A stretch of DNA of 64,000 nt from an uncultured Prevotellaceae bacterium (GCA_947165485.1 CAMVAP010000005.1:1-64000); one strand, 5' to 3'. Positions 35,133-46,100 are shown, numbered from the stretch's first letter. Notes: generated by a model from the letters alone, not told the origin. Translations and numbers: made by a program.

Positions 35133-36200
35133 CTAGCTGGTGATGACACCGCTGCCGTAACACAGATGTCCCTGCGGGTCATAGATCACGGCAAACTGCC
35201 CGGGGGCAATACCCTGCACGTCCTCCTCGCTATCGATAACCCATTGCCGGTCCTCGACATGGGTAAACTTGCCCCGCATCATGTGAGGCGTGTGACGGTT
35301 CTTGAACATGACATCCACCGGTCCCTCAACACCCTCCCAGGGGTTACCCGAGATGAAGTGCATCTCGTCGAGACGCAGCGTGCGCCCATACTGCTGGGCC
35401 GTGCCATAACCGTTGCTCACGTAGATGATGTTCTCCTTCACGTTCTTGCGCACCACATACCACGGGCCGCCGCTCAACCCCAGCCCCTTACGCTGCCCGA
35501 TGGTGTGGAACCAGAACCCGCGGTGCTCGCCCAGCTTGCGCCCCGTCTCCAGTTCAATGATGGGACCGGGACGCTCACCCAGGTGACGCCTGATGAAGTC
35601 ATTATAGTCAATCTGACCCAGGAAACAGATGCCCTGGCTGTCGCGACGATGCGCATTGGGCAGATGGGCGGCCTCGGCAATGCGGCGCACTTCATCCTTG
35701 GGCAGGTGGCCGATGGGGAATATGACGTGTTGCAGCTGCTGATAGGTGATCTGTGCCAGAAAATCGGTCTGATCCTTGACGGGATCAACTGCTGTGGCAA
35801 GATATTTCACGCCATCAATGACCTGGGTCGTGGCATAGTGACCGGTCGCCGTCTGGTCAAAATCCTTGCCCCACCGCTGCTCAAAGTAGCCAAACTTGAT
35901 CATCCGGTTGCACATCATGTCGGGATTGGGAGTGAGGCCAGCGCGCACGGTGCGCAGGGCATATTCCATCACATGGTCCCAATACTCCTCGTGCAACGAC
36001 ACCACATCCAGGGGCAGACCATAACGGCGCGCGATGAGCGTGCACATCTCGATGTCCTCCTCGGCGCTGCAATCGCCCTCGTCATTGTCCATGCCGATGC
36101 GTATATAGAACAAGTGCAGGTCTTCACCTCGCTCGACCAGCTGGTGAACCACCACGGCGCTATCCACGCCTCCTGATATCAATACCGCTGTTGTTTTCAA
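35133..36200 (-). CDS. mnmA: tRNA 2-thiouridine(34) synthase MnmA
   Basis: 355 residues. It thiolates U34 of tRNA-Lys/Glu/Gln in the cytoplasm. The PP-loop SGGVDS is at 9-14. [15 protein letters not shown] carries the first catalytic cysteine and [11 protein letters not shown] the second. [19 protein letters not shown] is the usual central motif. The length is normal. Confidence 0.95.
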   Translation of the reverse strand: MKTTAVLISGGVDSAVVVHQLVERGEDLHLFYIRIGMDNDEGDCSAEEDIEMCTLIARRYGLPLDVVSLHEEYWDHVMEYALRTVRAGLTPNPDMMCNRMIKFGYFEQRWGKDFDQTATGHYATTQVIDGVKYLATAVDPVKDQTDFLAQITYQQLQHVIFPIGHLPKDEVRRIAEAAHLPNAHRRDSQGICFLGQIDYNDFIRRHLGERPGPIIELETGRKLGEHRGFWFHTIGQRKGLGLSGGPWYVVRKNVKENIIYVSNGYGTAQQYGRTLRLDEMHFISGNPWEGVEGPVDVMFKNRHTPHMMRGKFTHVEDRQWVIDSEEDVQGIAPGQFAVIYDPQGHLCYGSGVITS

Positions 36201-36238
36201 GTTGGGTCAATTATCTTTTTAACTGAATGATGGATTTC

Positions 36239-36721
36239 TCACGCTTCGTCCAGCACCTTCTCATCATTAACGCTCTCGGTGAAATGGGCTGCAATGATGT
36301 AGTCCAGCGAGATCTTGCCGGGTCCGGCCAGCAACATGTAGATGAAGATGCCGATAAACATCACGGGATAACCGGGATGGAAATTAAACAACTGGGGAAA
36401 CGTCTCGCCTGCCGACATGATGACATTCTCGGCCACCAGCATCAAGGCCAGCGGGAACAGCACCGCAAGGCGCGTCAAGAATCCCAACATGATGCACACG
36501 GCACACAGCAACTCGATGACAACCAGTACCGTCATCGATGTCTCGGGGCTCATTCCCATGAAACCGCCAAAGTTGGGCACGATCGCATCAAAGTCGAGCA
36601 TCTGACGGATGCTCAGCTGCAAGAACATGATGCCTGCAAACAGACGCAAGAACAGCCGCGACAGGTTGCTATAGGTGTGACCCACACTATAGAGAAACAG
36701 GTTTTTGATAAATCCAGCCAT
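36239..36721 (-). CDS. DoxX-family membrane protein
   Basis: 160 residues with four hydrophobic segments (about 23-40, 62-82, 88-108, 118-138). The opening LSRLFLRLFAGIMFLQLS and the middle VVIELLCAVCIMLGFLTRLAVLFPLALML fit the DoxX/DoxD-like family of small inner-membrane proteins. The function of such members in Bacteroidota is unknown. It is 21 bases downstream of the DUF5106 gene and upstream of mnmA, so probably part of one operon. Confidence 0.8.
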   Translation of the reverse strand: MAGFIKNLFLYSVGHTYSNLSRLFLRLFAGIMFLQLSIRQMLDFDAIVPNFGGFMGMSPETSMTVLVVIELLCAVCIMLGFLTRLAVLFPLALMLVAENVIMSAGETFPQLFNFHPGYPVMFIGIFIYMLLAGPGKISLDYIIAAHFTESVNDEKVLDEA

Positions 36722-36742
36722 AGCCTATCTGAGAAATGATGA

Positions 36743-37639
36743 TTAATAGTTGGGATTCACAGCCGACATCAGACCTTGAACCGACAAGCTCTTATTCACA
36801 ATATTCAACTGATCATCAAGTACATAGCAGCAAGGAAACACACGCAAGTCCAGGTCGCGTGCCATCGTCTCGCTGCAACCGATCGTCCAGTTGTCGGCAT
36901 AACCGGCTGCCGTGGTTGCCCACTCGGCACTGTACTTGTTACCACACAGGCACACCAGCACCGCTTCGCCCGAGTTCAACAAGGCGTTGAGAGCCACGTC
37001 AGTGCTCAGTCGCAACCGACCGATCATGCTGTCGGTACTATCATCCAGGAACAGCAACACATAGGACTTGACACCAGCCAAGTCGCTCAAGCGATGCTTC
37101 AACCCGTCGATGCCAACATACTCTAAATCAAGCTTTGCGCCCACCTGCACCGCATTGATGCGGGCCAACTGGGAGGCATAGTGGTCACGCACTTCACGCG
37201 GCAACTGCTTGGATGCCGCTAGTGGCTTGGCAAACGCCACATAGACCTCATCACTCCAGTACTCGGCTTCGGTACCATACAACGCACGCTCGGCCACCTC
37301 GCCCAGCTTCTGCAAGTTGGCGGTGTTGGACTGGGCCTTGTTGATCAGGTCTCGCACCACGCTCATCACGATATTGCGATGGGAATAGCGGAAGAAGTCC
37401 ACAAAGTCGCGGAAAGTCCTCTCAAACGCCACATCATCGGCAATCGGACGGCTGATGTCGTAGTTGTCCCAAAAGTGTGTGATGATGTAATTACAGCGGC
37501 TTTCCAGGGTCGAACACGTGTCAGGAGCCATCGGATAGGCAAACAACGTGCCTGGCTGCTGTTCGGCCTGCTGATCCTGGGCTATCGCCACAGCACCAGC
37601 CATCGTCAAAGCGGTGATTAATAGCAATATACGTTTCAT
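36743..37639 (-). CDS. Secreted DUF5106 protein with thioredoxin-like C-terminal half
   Basis: 298 residues from MKRILLLITALTMAGAVAIAQ, a signal peptide. The N-terminal half (about 30-150; YIITHFWDNYDISRP, FVDFFRYS) is DUF5106-like and helical. The C-terminal half (about 160-298) looks like a thioredoxin fold (VKSYVLLFLDDSTDSM, RDLDLRVFPCCYVLDDQ) without a CXXC active site; the CC pair lies elsewhere. A redox role is therefore doubtful. An in-frame codon at 37666 would extend the protein by nine residues before the signal and is less likely. Confidence 0.72.
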   Translation of the reverse strand: MKRILLLITALTMAGAVAIAQDQQAEQQPGTLFAYPMAPDTCSTLESRCNYIITHFWDNYDISRPIADDVAFERTFRDFVDFFRYSHRNIVMSVVRDLINKAQSNTANLQKLGEVAERALYGTEAEYWSDEVYVAFAKPLAASKQLPREVRDHYASQLARINAVQVGAKLDLEYVGIDGLKHRLSDLAGVKSYVLLFLDDSTDSMIGRLRLSTDVALNALLNSGEAVLVCLCGNKYSAEWATTAAGYADNWTIGCSETMARDLDLRVFPCCYVLDDQLNIVNKSLSVQGLMSAVNPNY

Positions 37640-37815
37640 TATCTTCAATATATACTCATTGAACACTTTTAATTAAGGTGCTAAATTACTACAAAACGGG
37701 CAATCACACCCCACCCTGGCCCAAAAAATAGCTACCCGACAACATTTTTTCACAATACCAGCACCCACCCTGGCATCCAGCCAGCCTGCATCACCACACC
37801 CCGGGCAAGAAAATG

Positions 37816-37856
37816 GGCTGGAGCGCCGTCCCGTGGGAAGCACATCCAGCCTTTTT
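37816..37856 (+). terminator. Hairpin with T-run in a gene-free gap
   Basis: GGCTGGA (37816-37822) pairs with TCCAGCC (37845-37851), enclosing an inner TCCC/GGGA stem, followed on the plus strand by five T. No plus-strand gene ends here, so it is either a terminator of an unseen small RNA or a structure in the minus-strand leader of the DUF5106 operon. The rest of 37640-38180 shows no gene I can support. Confidence 0.45.
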
Positions 37857-37926
37857 ATCATGACGCTAATGGGGTAGTTTTCAAGCGTGGTAGTTCATTA
37901 TGAGGGTGATTGGATTTAATGTGATG

Positions 37927-37934
37927 CAAAATTA
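37927..37934 (-). promoter_or_regulatory. -7 promoter box, possible start of the DUF5106-doxX-mnmA operon
   Basis: TAATTTTG on the minus strand. If used for the gene at 37639, the leader would be about 280 bases and contain the 37816-37851 hairpin. Confidence 0.4.
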
Positions 37935-38186
37935 CAACACTATTGATTTTACCATTATGAAAATTGTAACTATTTGTTAGGATTTTTTGTGGTTTTTTGA
38001 CCTGAACTTTGTGTTTTTTTAACCCGATTATATAGCAAAACATTAACACACAGTATATTACTTATCCAAATTACAGTTATCAACCATCTTTTTTCCACAC
38101 CAGCCATGTTGCACGTAGCGACAGGACGCTGCCCGCTTGGGTTTCCAGTAGTTCATGCAGGTTTTTATTAAAAAAACCTTAACTTA

Positions 38187-38218
38187 TTTGCGCAGGATAA
38201 AAGTTTGATGTAATTTTG
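38187..38218 (+). promoter_or_regulatory. tRNA-Val promoter
   Basis: TTTG (38187-38190), a 20-base spacer and TAATTTTG (38211-38218): a complete Bacteroidota housekeeping promoter about 30 bases before the tRNA. Confidence 0.8.
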
Positions 38219-38247
38219 CAGTGCTTTTCGACTAGGGAAGCCCCATT

Positions 38248-38325
38248 GGGCAGTTAGCGCAGTTGGTTCAGAGCATCTGCCTTACAAGCAGAGGGTCGGG
38301 GGTTCGAATCCCTCACTGCCCACCA
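38248..38325 (+). tRNA. tRNA-Val (anticodon UAC)
   Basis: 78 bases with encoded CCA. The acceptor stem is GGGCAGT/ACTGCCC, the anticodon stem-loop is TCTGC-CTTACAA-GCAGA with anticodon TAC, and the T-loop is GGTTCGAATCC. The fold is complete. Confidence 0.96.
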
Positions 38326-38444
38326 TAACTTGAAGCATTGACTACATTTTGACATTATATTTATTTTAGAAAGGCCGCGAGGCCAATGTAGAGCAAGATA
38401 ACTAAGTAACGATTAACAACAATTTCTAAAGAAAAAAACTCAAC

Positions 38445-39929
38445 ATGATGGACGAAAATCTGAAGAAGCCCAAAAGGCCTAGAATCGGCGAGAGCAACGG
38501 CAATTTTGAGGAGAATGTCGAAGGCGCACGCTATGAAAAGGTAGAGTACAGCGCCCATGAGTCGCAACAAGGTGATGAATCAACTCCTCACGCTGAAGGT
38601 TACCAGCAACAAGAAGGTTATCAACCCCGACAGGGTGGATACCACCGTCAGGGTGGATATCAGCCTCGTCAAGGTGGCTACCAGCAGCGACAGGGCGGCT
38701 ATCAGCCCCGCTATCAGCAGCGACAGGGTGGCTACCAGCCCCGTTATCAGCAACGTTATCAACAACCGCAGGCCGCTAGCGAGCCTCAAACCGACGCTGA
38801 AGGCAACATCATCAACAACCCCGAGCAGCAGGGCGGATATCAGCCCCGTCAGCAGGGTGGATATCAACAGCGTCAGGGTGGCTATCAGCAGCGTCAGGGC
38901 GGTTACCAGCAGCGCCAGGGTGGTTACCAGCAGCGCCAGGGTGGTTACCAGCAGCGCCAGGGTGGTTACCAGCAGCGCCAGGGTGGCTACCAGCAGCGTC
39001 AGGGCGGCTACCAGCAGCGTCAAGGCGGCTACCAGCAGCGACAGGGTGGCTACCAGCAGCGTCAGGGTGGCTATCAGCAGCGACAGGGCGGCTACCAGCA
39101 GCGACAGGGTGGCTATCAGCAGCGCCCCAAGCACCATGGCCCCAAGCCCCAGATGCGCTTCACACCCAAGCCCCAGCGCGTCATCTATGAGGAGCCCGCG
39201 ATCGACCCCAACATGGAGGTTCGCCTCAACAAGTTCATGGCCAACGCCGGCATCTGCTCGCGCCGTGTAGCCGATGAATATATCCAGAAGGGACTCGTCA
39301 TGGTTAACGATGTCGTAGTGACCGAGCTCGGCATGAAGATCACCCCCAAGGATGTCGTGAAGTACAACGGCGAGGTAGTGACCACCGAGAAGAAGTGCTA
39401 CATCCTGCTCAACAAGCCCAAGGACACCGTCACCACCAGCGACGACCCCAATGGCCGCAAGACCGTCATGGACCTTGTCAAGGGTGCATGTGAAGAGCGC
39501 ATCTATCCCGTGGGACGACTCGACCGCAACACCACTGGTGTGCTACTGCTCACCAACGATGGTGACCTCGCTGCCAAGCTCGCCCATCCCCAATATGTCA
39601 AGAAGAAAATCTACCAGGTGTGGACCGACAAGCCCATCAGCGAGGAGGACATGCAGCACATCGCCGATGGCGTTGAGCTCGATGATGGCCCCATCCATGC
39701 CGATGCCGTGAGCTACGTCTCCCCCACCGACCGCAAGCAGGCCGGTATCGAGATCCACTCTGGCCGCAACCGCGTCGTTCGCCGCATCTTTGAAGCACTG
39801 GGTTACCACGTGGTGAAGCTCGACCGCGTTTACTTCGCCGGCCTCACCAAGAAGAACCTGCCACGCGGACGCTGGCGCTACCTCACCCAGGAAGAGGTCA
39901 ACTTCTTGAAGCAAAACTCATTTGAATAA
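38445..39929 (+). CDS. rluB: RluB-like pseudouridine synthase with long Gly-Tyr-Gln-Arg repeat region
   Basis: 494 residues (493 from the second ATG). Residues 1-55 are charged. Residues about 56-230 are low-complexity: mixed GGYQPRQ/GGYHRQ units, then about 13 uninterrupted GGYQQRQ heptads. After a basic linker comes an S4 RNA-binding domain (VRLNKFMANAGICSRRVADEYI) and the RsuA/RluB catalytic domain with GRLDRNTTGVLLLTNDG, whose D is the nucleophile. It should isomerise a uridine in 23S rRNA helix 80 to 93 region, as RluB does; exact site inferred. The Arg/Gly/Tyr-rich part probably binds RNA or drives condensation. Cotranscription with the tRNA upstream is possible. Confidence 0.88.
   Translation: MMDENLKKPKRPRIGESNGNFEENVEGARYEKVEYSAHESQQGDESTPHAEGYQQQEGYQPRQGGYHRQGGYQPRQGGYQQRQGGYQPRYQQRQGGYQPRYQQRYQQPQAASEPQTDAEGNIINNPEQQGGYQPRQQGGYQQRQGGYQQRQGGYQQRQGGYQQRQGGYQQRQGGYQQRQGGYQQRQGGYQQRQGGYQQRQGGYQQRQGGYQQRQGGYQQRQGGYQQRPKHHGPKPQMRFTPKPQRVIYEEPAIDPNMEVRLNKFMANAGICSRRVADEYIQKGLVMVNDVVVTELGMKITPKDVVKYNGEVVTTEKKCYILLNKPKDTVTTSDDPNGRKTVMDLVKGACEERIYPVGRLDRNTTGVLLLTNDGDLAAKLAHPQYVKKKIYQVWTDKPISEEDMQHIADGVELDDGPIHADAVSYVSPTDRKQAGIEIHSGRNRVVRRIFEALGYHVVKLDRVYFAGLTKKNLPRGRWRYLTQEEVNFLKQNSFE
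38620..39125 (+). repeat. 21-bp coding minisatellite in the rluB-like gene
   Basis: In-frame 21-base units encode GGYQQRQ; about 13 near-perfect units run from about 38855 to 39125. A more diverged block lies at 38620-38770. Third-position changes (GGC/GGT, TAC/TAT, CGT/CGC/CGA) show that selection keeps the peptide. Confidence 0.9.
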
Positions 39930-39942
39930 TCAGCATTCCACT

Positions 39943-39970
39943 CTTGACCCGGCAATGGTGCCGGGTCAAG
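39943..39970 (+). terminator. Hairpin between rluB and asnS
   Basis: Perfect 12-bp stem CTTGACCCGGCA/TGCCGGGTCAAG around ATGG. There is no T-run after it, so it may only reduce read-through into asnS, 35 bases downstream. Confidence 0.55.
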
Positions 39971-40004
39971 ATGAATCAACAATAAGGACATCAAGAAAAT
40001 CACA

Positions 40005-41396
40005 ATGGCTTTGAAACGTACTAGAATCGTTGACATCTTTGATCCCGCGCTTGTGGGTCAACAGGTGTGTGTGAAGGGCTGGGTACGCAGCCGCCGCGGT
40101 AACAAGTTTGTGCAGTTCGTCGCTCTTAACGACGGCTCCACCATCCACAATCTGCAAATCGTCATCGACCTCGAGAAGTTCACCGAGGAGGAGCTGAGAC
40201 CCATCACCACGGGCGCCAGCCTGCACGTTGAGGGTATGCTCGTACAGTCACAGGGCAAGGGCCAGACCGTCGAGGTACAGGCCCAGTCCATTGAGATATA
40301 CGGCACTTGCGGCGATGACTATCCCATGCAGAAGAAAGGCCACACCCTGGAGTTCCTGCGCACCAAGGCGCACCTGCGCATGCGCACCAACACCTTTGGT
40401 GCCGTCTTCCGCATCCGTCACCACCTGGCATTTGCCATCCACAAGTTCTTCAACGACAAGGGATTCTTCTACCTGCACACGCCGCTCATCACCGCCAGCG
40501 ACTGCGAGGGTGCCGGCGACATGTTCCAGGTAACCACGCTCGACCTGGGCGACCTGCCCAAGACCGAGGACGGCAAGACCGACTACTCGAAGGACTTCTT
40601 TGGCAAATCAACCAGCCTCACCGTGTCGGGGCAGCTTGAGGGCGAGCTGGGCGCAACGGCCTTGGGTGCCATCTATACCTTTGGCCCCACCTTCCGCGCC
40701 GAGAACAGCAACACGCCGCGCCACCTGGCCGAGTTCTGGATGATTGAACCGGAGATGGCTTTCTACGACATCACCGACAACATGGACCTCGCCGAGGAGT
40801 TCATCAAGTTCTGCGTGAACTATGCGCTGGAGCACTGCCAGGACGACCTGGAGTTCCTCAACAAGATGTATGACAACACCCTCATCGAGCGCTTGCACAG
40901 CGTCTTGAAGGAACCGTTTGTGCGCCTCACCTACACCGAGGGCATCGACATCCTCAAGCAGGCCAAGAAGAAGTTTGAATTTCCCGTTGACTGGGGTGTG
41001 GACCTCCAGAGCGAGCACGAGCGTTACCTCGTCGAGGAGCACTTCAAGCGCCCTGTCATCCTCACCGACTACCCGCGTGAGATCAAGGCCTTCTACATGA
41101 AGCAGAACGAGGACGGCAAGACCGTTCGCGCCATGGACGTGCTCTTCCCCATGATCGGTGAGATCATTGGCGGCAGCGAGCGAGAGGCCGACTACGACAA
41201 GCTCATGAGCGAAATCGAGCGCCGCGGCATCCCCATGAAGGACATGTGGTGGTATCTCGACACGCGCCGCTTTGGCACCGTACCTCACAGCGGTTTCGGT
41301 CTGGGCTTCGAGCGCCTCATCCTCTTTGTCACTGGTATGGCCAACATCCGTGACGTCATCCCCTTCCCCCGCACGCCCAACAACGCCGAGTTCTAA
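40005..41396 (+). CDS. asnS: Asparaginyl-tRNA synthetase
   Basis: 463 residues. It charges tRNA-Asn. An N-terminal OB anticodon-binding domain ([25 protein letters not shown]) precedes the class IIb core with DMFQVTTL, the motif 2 region [21 protein letters not shown] and motif 3 [27 protein letters not shown] in parts. AsnRS rather than AspRS is indicated by the [13 protein letters not shown]-type C-terminus ([10 protein letters not shown]) and by length. Confidence 0.95.
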   Translation: MALKRTRIVDIFDPALVGQQVCVKGWVRSRRGNKFVQFVALNDGSTIHNLQIVIDLEKFTEEELRPITTGASLHVEGMLVQSQGKGQTVEVQAQSIEIYGTCGDDYPMQKKGHTLEFLRTKAHLRMRTNTFGAVFRIRHHLAFAIHKFFNDKGFFYLHTPLITASDCEGAGDMFQVTTLDLGDLPKTEDGKTDYSKDFFGKSTSLTVSGQLEGELGATALGAIYTFGPTFRAENSNTPRHLAEFWMIEPEMAFYDITDNMDLAEEFIKFCVNYALEHCQDDLEFLNKMYDNTLIERLHSVLKEPFVRLTYTEGIDILKQAKKKFEFPVDWGVDLQSEHERYLVEEHFKRPVILTDYPREIKAFYMKQNEDGKTVRAMDVLFPMIGEIIGGSEREADYDKLMSEIERRGIPMKDMWWYLDTRRFGTVPHSGFGLGFERLILFVTGMANIRDVIPFPRTPNNAEF

Positions 41397-41442
41397 CCTC
41401 CCCTCCCACCATCGCTCGACGTTAACGCGACAATACAATGCC

Positions 41443-41472
41443 AGCCGCGACAGCACCACCGCTGCCGCGGCT
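41443..41472 (+). terminator. asnS terminator hairpin
   Basis: AGCCGCG-A-CAGC (41443-41454) pairs with GCTG-C-CGCGGCT (41461-41472) around ACCACC, with one internal mismatch, followed by AGTTATTT. Confidence 0.65.
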
Positions 41473-41514
41473 AGTTATTTGGGAATCATCACAACGTTAA
41501 CTTAATTTAGATTA

Positions 41515-41552
41515 CCAGTGCCATTTTTCGGCACTGGATTATTTTTACTTTG
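41515..41552 (+). promoter_or_regulatory. Hairpin abutting a degenerate promoter before recA
   Basis: CCAGTGCC (41515-41522) pairs with GGCACTGG (41530-41537). It is followed by ATTATTTTTA and then TTACTTTG (41545-41552), one base off TAnnTTTG. The hairpin occupies the place of the -33 region. It may be a second terminator with the recA promoter directly behind it, or an operator; the sequence does not decide. Confidence 0.4.
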
Positions 41553-41666
41553 CATCGTCAAATCGACCCACCCCCTGTCACCAGGATGCCTGGGTCAATC
41601 CATGCCGTGGCTCTCGTCACGGCCAGCAAGGAACTCACAACAATTCACCAATAACAAGAAACAACT

Positions 41667-42776
41667 ATGACTGAGCAGATTTTAAAACAAGAAGTGATGA
41701 TTGACGGGCAACAGGTGCTGAGCATCGCCACGCCCGACATTGTGAACAACCACGTCACCGAGACCGCCCCACACTCGCCGCGAGTCATCGAGGTGGATCC
41801 CATGAAGATGCAAGTGATGCAGAATGCTGTGGCCAAGATTGAGAAGGCCTTTGGCCACTGCGCCATCATGCGCATGAATGATGAGAGCGTCGAGGATGTC
41901 GATGTCATCCCCACGGGCTCGATCGGCCTGGACAAGGCTCTGGGCGTGGGGGGCTATCCACGCGGACGCATCATCGAGATCTATGGTCCCGAGGCTTCGG
42001 GCAAAACCACACTGGCGCTTCACGCCATTGCCCAGGCGCAGCTCATGGGCGGCATCGCAGCCTATATCGATGCCGAGCACGCCTTCGACCGCTCCTATGC
42101 CGAGGCTGTTGGTGTCAACACGCGCAACTTGTGGATCTCGCAGCCCGACAACGGTGAGCAGGCACTGGAAATCGCCGACCAGCTCATCCGCTCGGCGGCC
42201 ATCGATGTCATCGTCATCGACAGTGTTGCAGCCCTTACCCCCAAGGCCGAAATCGAGGGCGAGATGGGCGAGAGCAAGATGGGTCTCCAGGCACGATTGA
42301 TGAGCCAAGCCCTTAGGAAATTAACAGCCACCATTGCAAAAACACGCACCTGCTGCATCTTCATCAATCAGCTGAGGGAGAAACTCGGCGTCTTGTTCGG
42401 CAACCCTGAGACGACCACTGGCGGCAATGCCTTGAAGTTCTATAGCAGCGTCAGGCTCGACATCCGACGCCTGGCACACATCAAGGATGGCGAACGCGTC
42501 TTGGGTGCCCAAACCCGGGTCAAGGTTGTCAAGAACAAGGTCGCCCCACCCTTCCGCAAGGCCGAGTTTGACGTCATCTACGGTCAGGGCATCAGCCGCG
42601 AGAGCGAAATCATCGACATGGGCGTCGAGGCCGGTGTTGTCAAGAAGAGCGGCGCTTGGTTCAGTTGGCAGGACATGCGACTGGGACAGGGGCGCGAGGC
42701 TGCCAAGCAGTACCTCATCGACAACCCTGACACTGCCAACGCCATTGCCGACGCCATCCTCCACAACAACCATTAA
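41667..42776 (+). CDS. recA: Recombinase RecA with extended N-terminus
   Basis: 369 residues. RecA forms ATP-dependent filaments on single-stranded DNA for strand exchange and LexA cleavage. Walker A is GPEASGKTT at 107-115; [29 protein letters not shown], the L2 loop region [16 protein letters not shown] and LDIRR are conserved. Compared with the usual RecA, about 40 extra residues precede the core ([18 protein letters not shown] begins at 46). The extension is acidic and polar and of unknown function; an internal start at codon 46 would give a normal length. Confidence 0.95.
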   Translation: MTEQILKQEVMIDGQQVLSIATPDIVNNHVTETAPHSPRVIEVDPMKMQVMQNAVAKIEKAFGHCAIMRMNDESVEDVDVIPTGSIGLDKALGVGGYPRGRIIEIYGPEASGKTTLALHAIAQAQLMGGIAAYIDAEHAFDRSYAEAVGVNTRNLWISQPDNGEQALEIADQLIRSAAIDVIVIDSVAALTPKAEIEGEMGESKMGLQARLMSQALRKLTATIAKTRTCCIFINQLREKLGVLFGNPETTTGGNALKFYSSVRLDIRRLAHIKDGERVLGAQTRVKVVKNKVAPPFRKAEFDVIYGQGISRESEIIDMGVEAGVVKKSGAWFSWQDMRLGQGREAAKQYLIDNPDTANAIADAILHNNH

Positions 42777-42810
42777 GCACAATTCTAATACCACGAGAAA
42801 CCACCGCAAC

Positions 42811-42840
42811 CGAGTGTGCTGGCACCAGCACACTCGGTCA
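42811..42840 (+). terminator. recA terminator hairpin
   Basis: Perfect 13-bp stem ACCGAGTGTGCTG/CAGCACACTCGGT with loop GCAC, 35 bases after the stop. A second palindrome, GCCGCGAC-TCCC-GTCGCGGC, lies at 42907-42926. The rest of 42777-43010 shows no gene. Confidence 0.75.
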
Positions 42841-43010
42841 TTGCCATCCACACCAGCAACCACAAGATCATCCACAAGACAGCAGCCACACGACAGAGTC
42901 ACCTATGCCGCGACTCCCGTCGCGGCCACCAATCAATCACATTGCAATCGATTACATTTAAAAAATCGTTAACGCCACTCGCATTTACACATTATAAATA
43001 TAAAATGGTA

Positions 43011-43018
43011 TATATTTG
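43011..43018 (+). promoter_or_regulatory. -7 promoter box of the starch-binding protein gene
   Basis: TATATTTG on the plus strand; predicted leader of about 150 bases before 43177. Confidence 0.5.
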
Positions 43019-43176
43019 CGCACTTTGTTGAGCTTGGGTTATTCCGCAACCATCCGATTCACCTGTAAAAATCAAACATCCATCCGATGATTAAGGTTTT
43101 AACTTCTTGCCATTCAAGGTACCATTATCTTTTATGAACAATTTCAACATTAACAACCAAAATAGAACGATTAAAG

Positions 43177-46100
43177 ATGAAAAATTTAAGATTTCTAACA
43201 AAAACATGTTTCAGGCAACTTGCCTTGATGCTATGCCTCGCGGCATCCATCCCGCAGATACAGGCCGATGTAACCATTTTGGTGAGAGGCACGGCACCGC
43301 ACATACATGTATTCAACACAGATGGCACGCCCCCCACTGATGGTTCAACGGGATGGCCTGGAATTCAGATGACCAATAGTACAACTTCCTCAGATGGAAC
43401 TACTTGGTACTATGTCAACTATGAAGGGCTGAACTCATGCTCGATTGTCTTCAATAACGGTAATAGCGGCAATAATAACCAGACTTGGGACATCGACAAT
43501 GTCAGTGGAACTAATTATTACTATAGCAATGGCAGCAACTATTATCTAAACCTGACGGTTGCCAAGGACAAGGCCGGATATGTTTTCTTTGAAGACACCT
43601 ATAACTGGGGTGGCACCCTCAGAGCCCACTGCTGGAACGACAACTACTCCACAGAGTGGCCAGGCGACATAATGACCTTTGTCGGTGGCACCAATGGTGG
43701 TCGTAACGTTTATGCCTGGAGCAATGAGACCAGCACCCCTGGCATGATTATCTTCACCAATAAAAATGGCGGCACACAACAGACTGGCGACCTCACATAC
43801 GTCAACGGTCGCTACTATTACAACAACGGCAATTCAACTAACGACGACTACTCGAATCTTGCTTTTCCGACACTTCCTACCGCTCCAGTTGTGCCCGACT
43901 ATTATGTGGTGGGCGATGATGCATTGATCGGCTATAACTGGGCCACGAATGCCAACTCCCTGATGACCGAGAGCTCGGGCACCTATACATGGACTAAGAC
44001 CGGCATCCACCTCAACATAGGCACCTATAAACTCAAGGTGCTCGATTCAAACAACACGTGGTATGGTGGCAACGACGGCGGCAATGTGGAGGTTTGCGCC
44101 AACGAGAACGGCACCTACACGCTCACGGTCAACTTCGATCCCAGCACCGGCATCGTCACAGCTACATTGAACCGAACTGCTACCGATGCGACCCAAGCCT
44201 ACAACATCTACGTTCGCTATACCGGCAGCGTGGATCCCAGCCATGTCTATCTGCACACATGGAATTCGGCTGCCAGCTATAACGAATGGCCTGGCACCGC
44301 CTTGTCAGACTTGACCACCCAGACCATCAATGGTTATACCTACTATGTATATACCATCAATACCACAGCATCAAGCATCGGCCTGTTGTTCAACGAGAAC
44401 GGCTCTAGTTCTACCCAAACCGGCGACTTGTCGGCTCAACCCGGCGACAACTACTTCACCTATGGCGGCGGCAGTTCTGTGACAGGTCCCAGCACCGAAC
44501 CTGATGCCATGGTAAACTACTACATCACTGGTTCTGAGGGCCTGGGCCTGGGATGGAGCCACGACAATCCCACAGCCTTGACCTATAACGAGACAACCCA
44601 ACTCTACTCTTACACCTACAACGTTGAAAAGGACGGCACCTACAACTTCATCTTTGCCAATGGCACAAGTGACAACTGGGACACTTTCAACGCCAACTAC
44701 CGCATTGGTCCGCAAAGCGGCAACCAAGCCATCGCTCTCAACAACAACTGGGTAGGAACCCAGTTGGCACATACCGATGGCGGGTCTTACCAGATCAACT
44801 GTGCCGCTGGACAGGTGACCATCTACTTCAATCCTGCTACCATGCAGTTTAAGGTCGATGCCACGGCACCCACCTATCAGTACACGTTCTACATCTACCC
44901 GTCGGATGGCGCCACAACACCCCACATCTACCTGTGGGACAACGCCACGCCCGAGAACATCTATACCCACGCCTTCCCTGGCAACGAGGTGACAGCGACC
45001 GAGGTGCTCGCCGATGGCCGCACTTGGTACAAGTACAGCACTACCATCCTGGTTGATGTTCTCAATGCCATCGTCAGTGGCGGTGGCAGCAATGCCGACA
45101 ATACCAAGACCAAGAACATCACCAACTTTGAGCCTGGCACTTACTACATCGTGTGGGATCCTGTGCGCGCCAACGGTGATGAATACAACCACTTTGAGTT
45201 GTACAATAACCCACCCAGTGCCGTTGGTGACCACAAACTCTTTATCCATGGCGGCTATTATCACGGCGGACAGACCTTCTCCTACACTAGTAACACGGGC
45301 TCGGAGTTGAAGTATGACGGTAACACGGGCAACTACTACATCAACAACATCACCCTGAGCAGCAACGCCACCTTCTGCTTCACTACCCTATTGGGAGAAG
45401 ACTGGCAAAGTGTGGGCACCCGTTATGGCAATGGTGGTGCCGATGGTTACACCGTTAACCCCACTGGCAGCACCAACTATCTGGAAGTGACCGACTCAAG
45501 GATTAACACCAACATGTCGATGGGCGTGTGGAGCGAGACCTATGGTGAATACAAGATGTTCACTGCTGGCGTGTACAACATCATTGCCAACCCCACACAG
45601 GGATGGGTCAAGCTCATCAAGACCGACCACAAGAACCTCTCGCCCATGAATGTGTACCTGGAACAGACTGGCAATGTGGAAATCGACAACATCATGACTC
45701 CCGGTACCACCTACACGACAGCGATGTTCAGCGGTTACTGGCCCCTGAGTGCCTACAATCAGGAGCAAGGCGGCTGGGACCCCAATAGCGACAGCCAGCA
45801 CTATCCCGTGACCTATATCGGCGACACGACCACCGTTGATGGAAAGAAGTGGTGGCACTGGCAAGTGAGCGCCTCGATTGCCGAGGTATTCTTCACCCGC
45901 ACCAACAAGGAGCCTTTCCAGAGCGAAACCATCCATCGCCGCGCTGGCGTGATGTGGTACACCTGGGATGAAGAGAACGGGCAGACCGTCATGACCGACC
46001 ACACCCGCGAATACTTTGAGGCCGCTGCCAACGCTTTGCCCTCCAACGCTGTCGTGATTGAAGGCCACTACTATGTCTATTTCATCAACACGCTCGGCTG

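Noticed and set aside
37673-37861. Small minus-strand gene of 62 codons
   Set aside because: No ribosome-binding site, odd composition and overlap with a hairpin; more likely leader or intergenic sequence.
38855-39125. CRISPR array (regular 21-bp repeat)
   Set aside because: The repeats are contiguous, in frame and coding, with no spacers and no cas genes.
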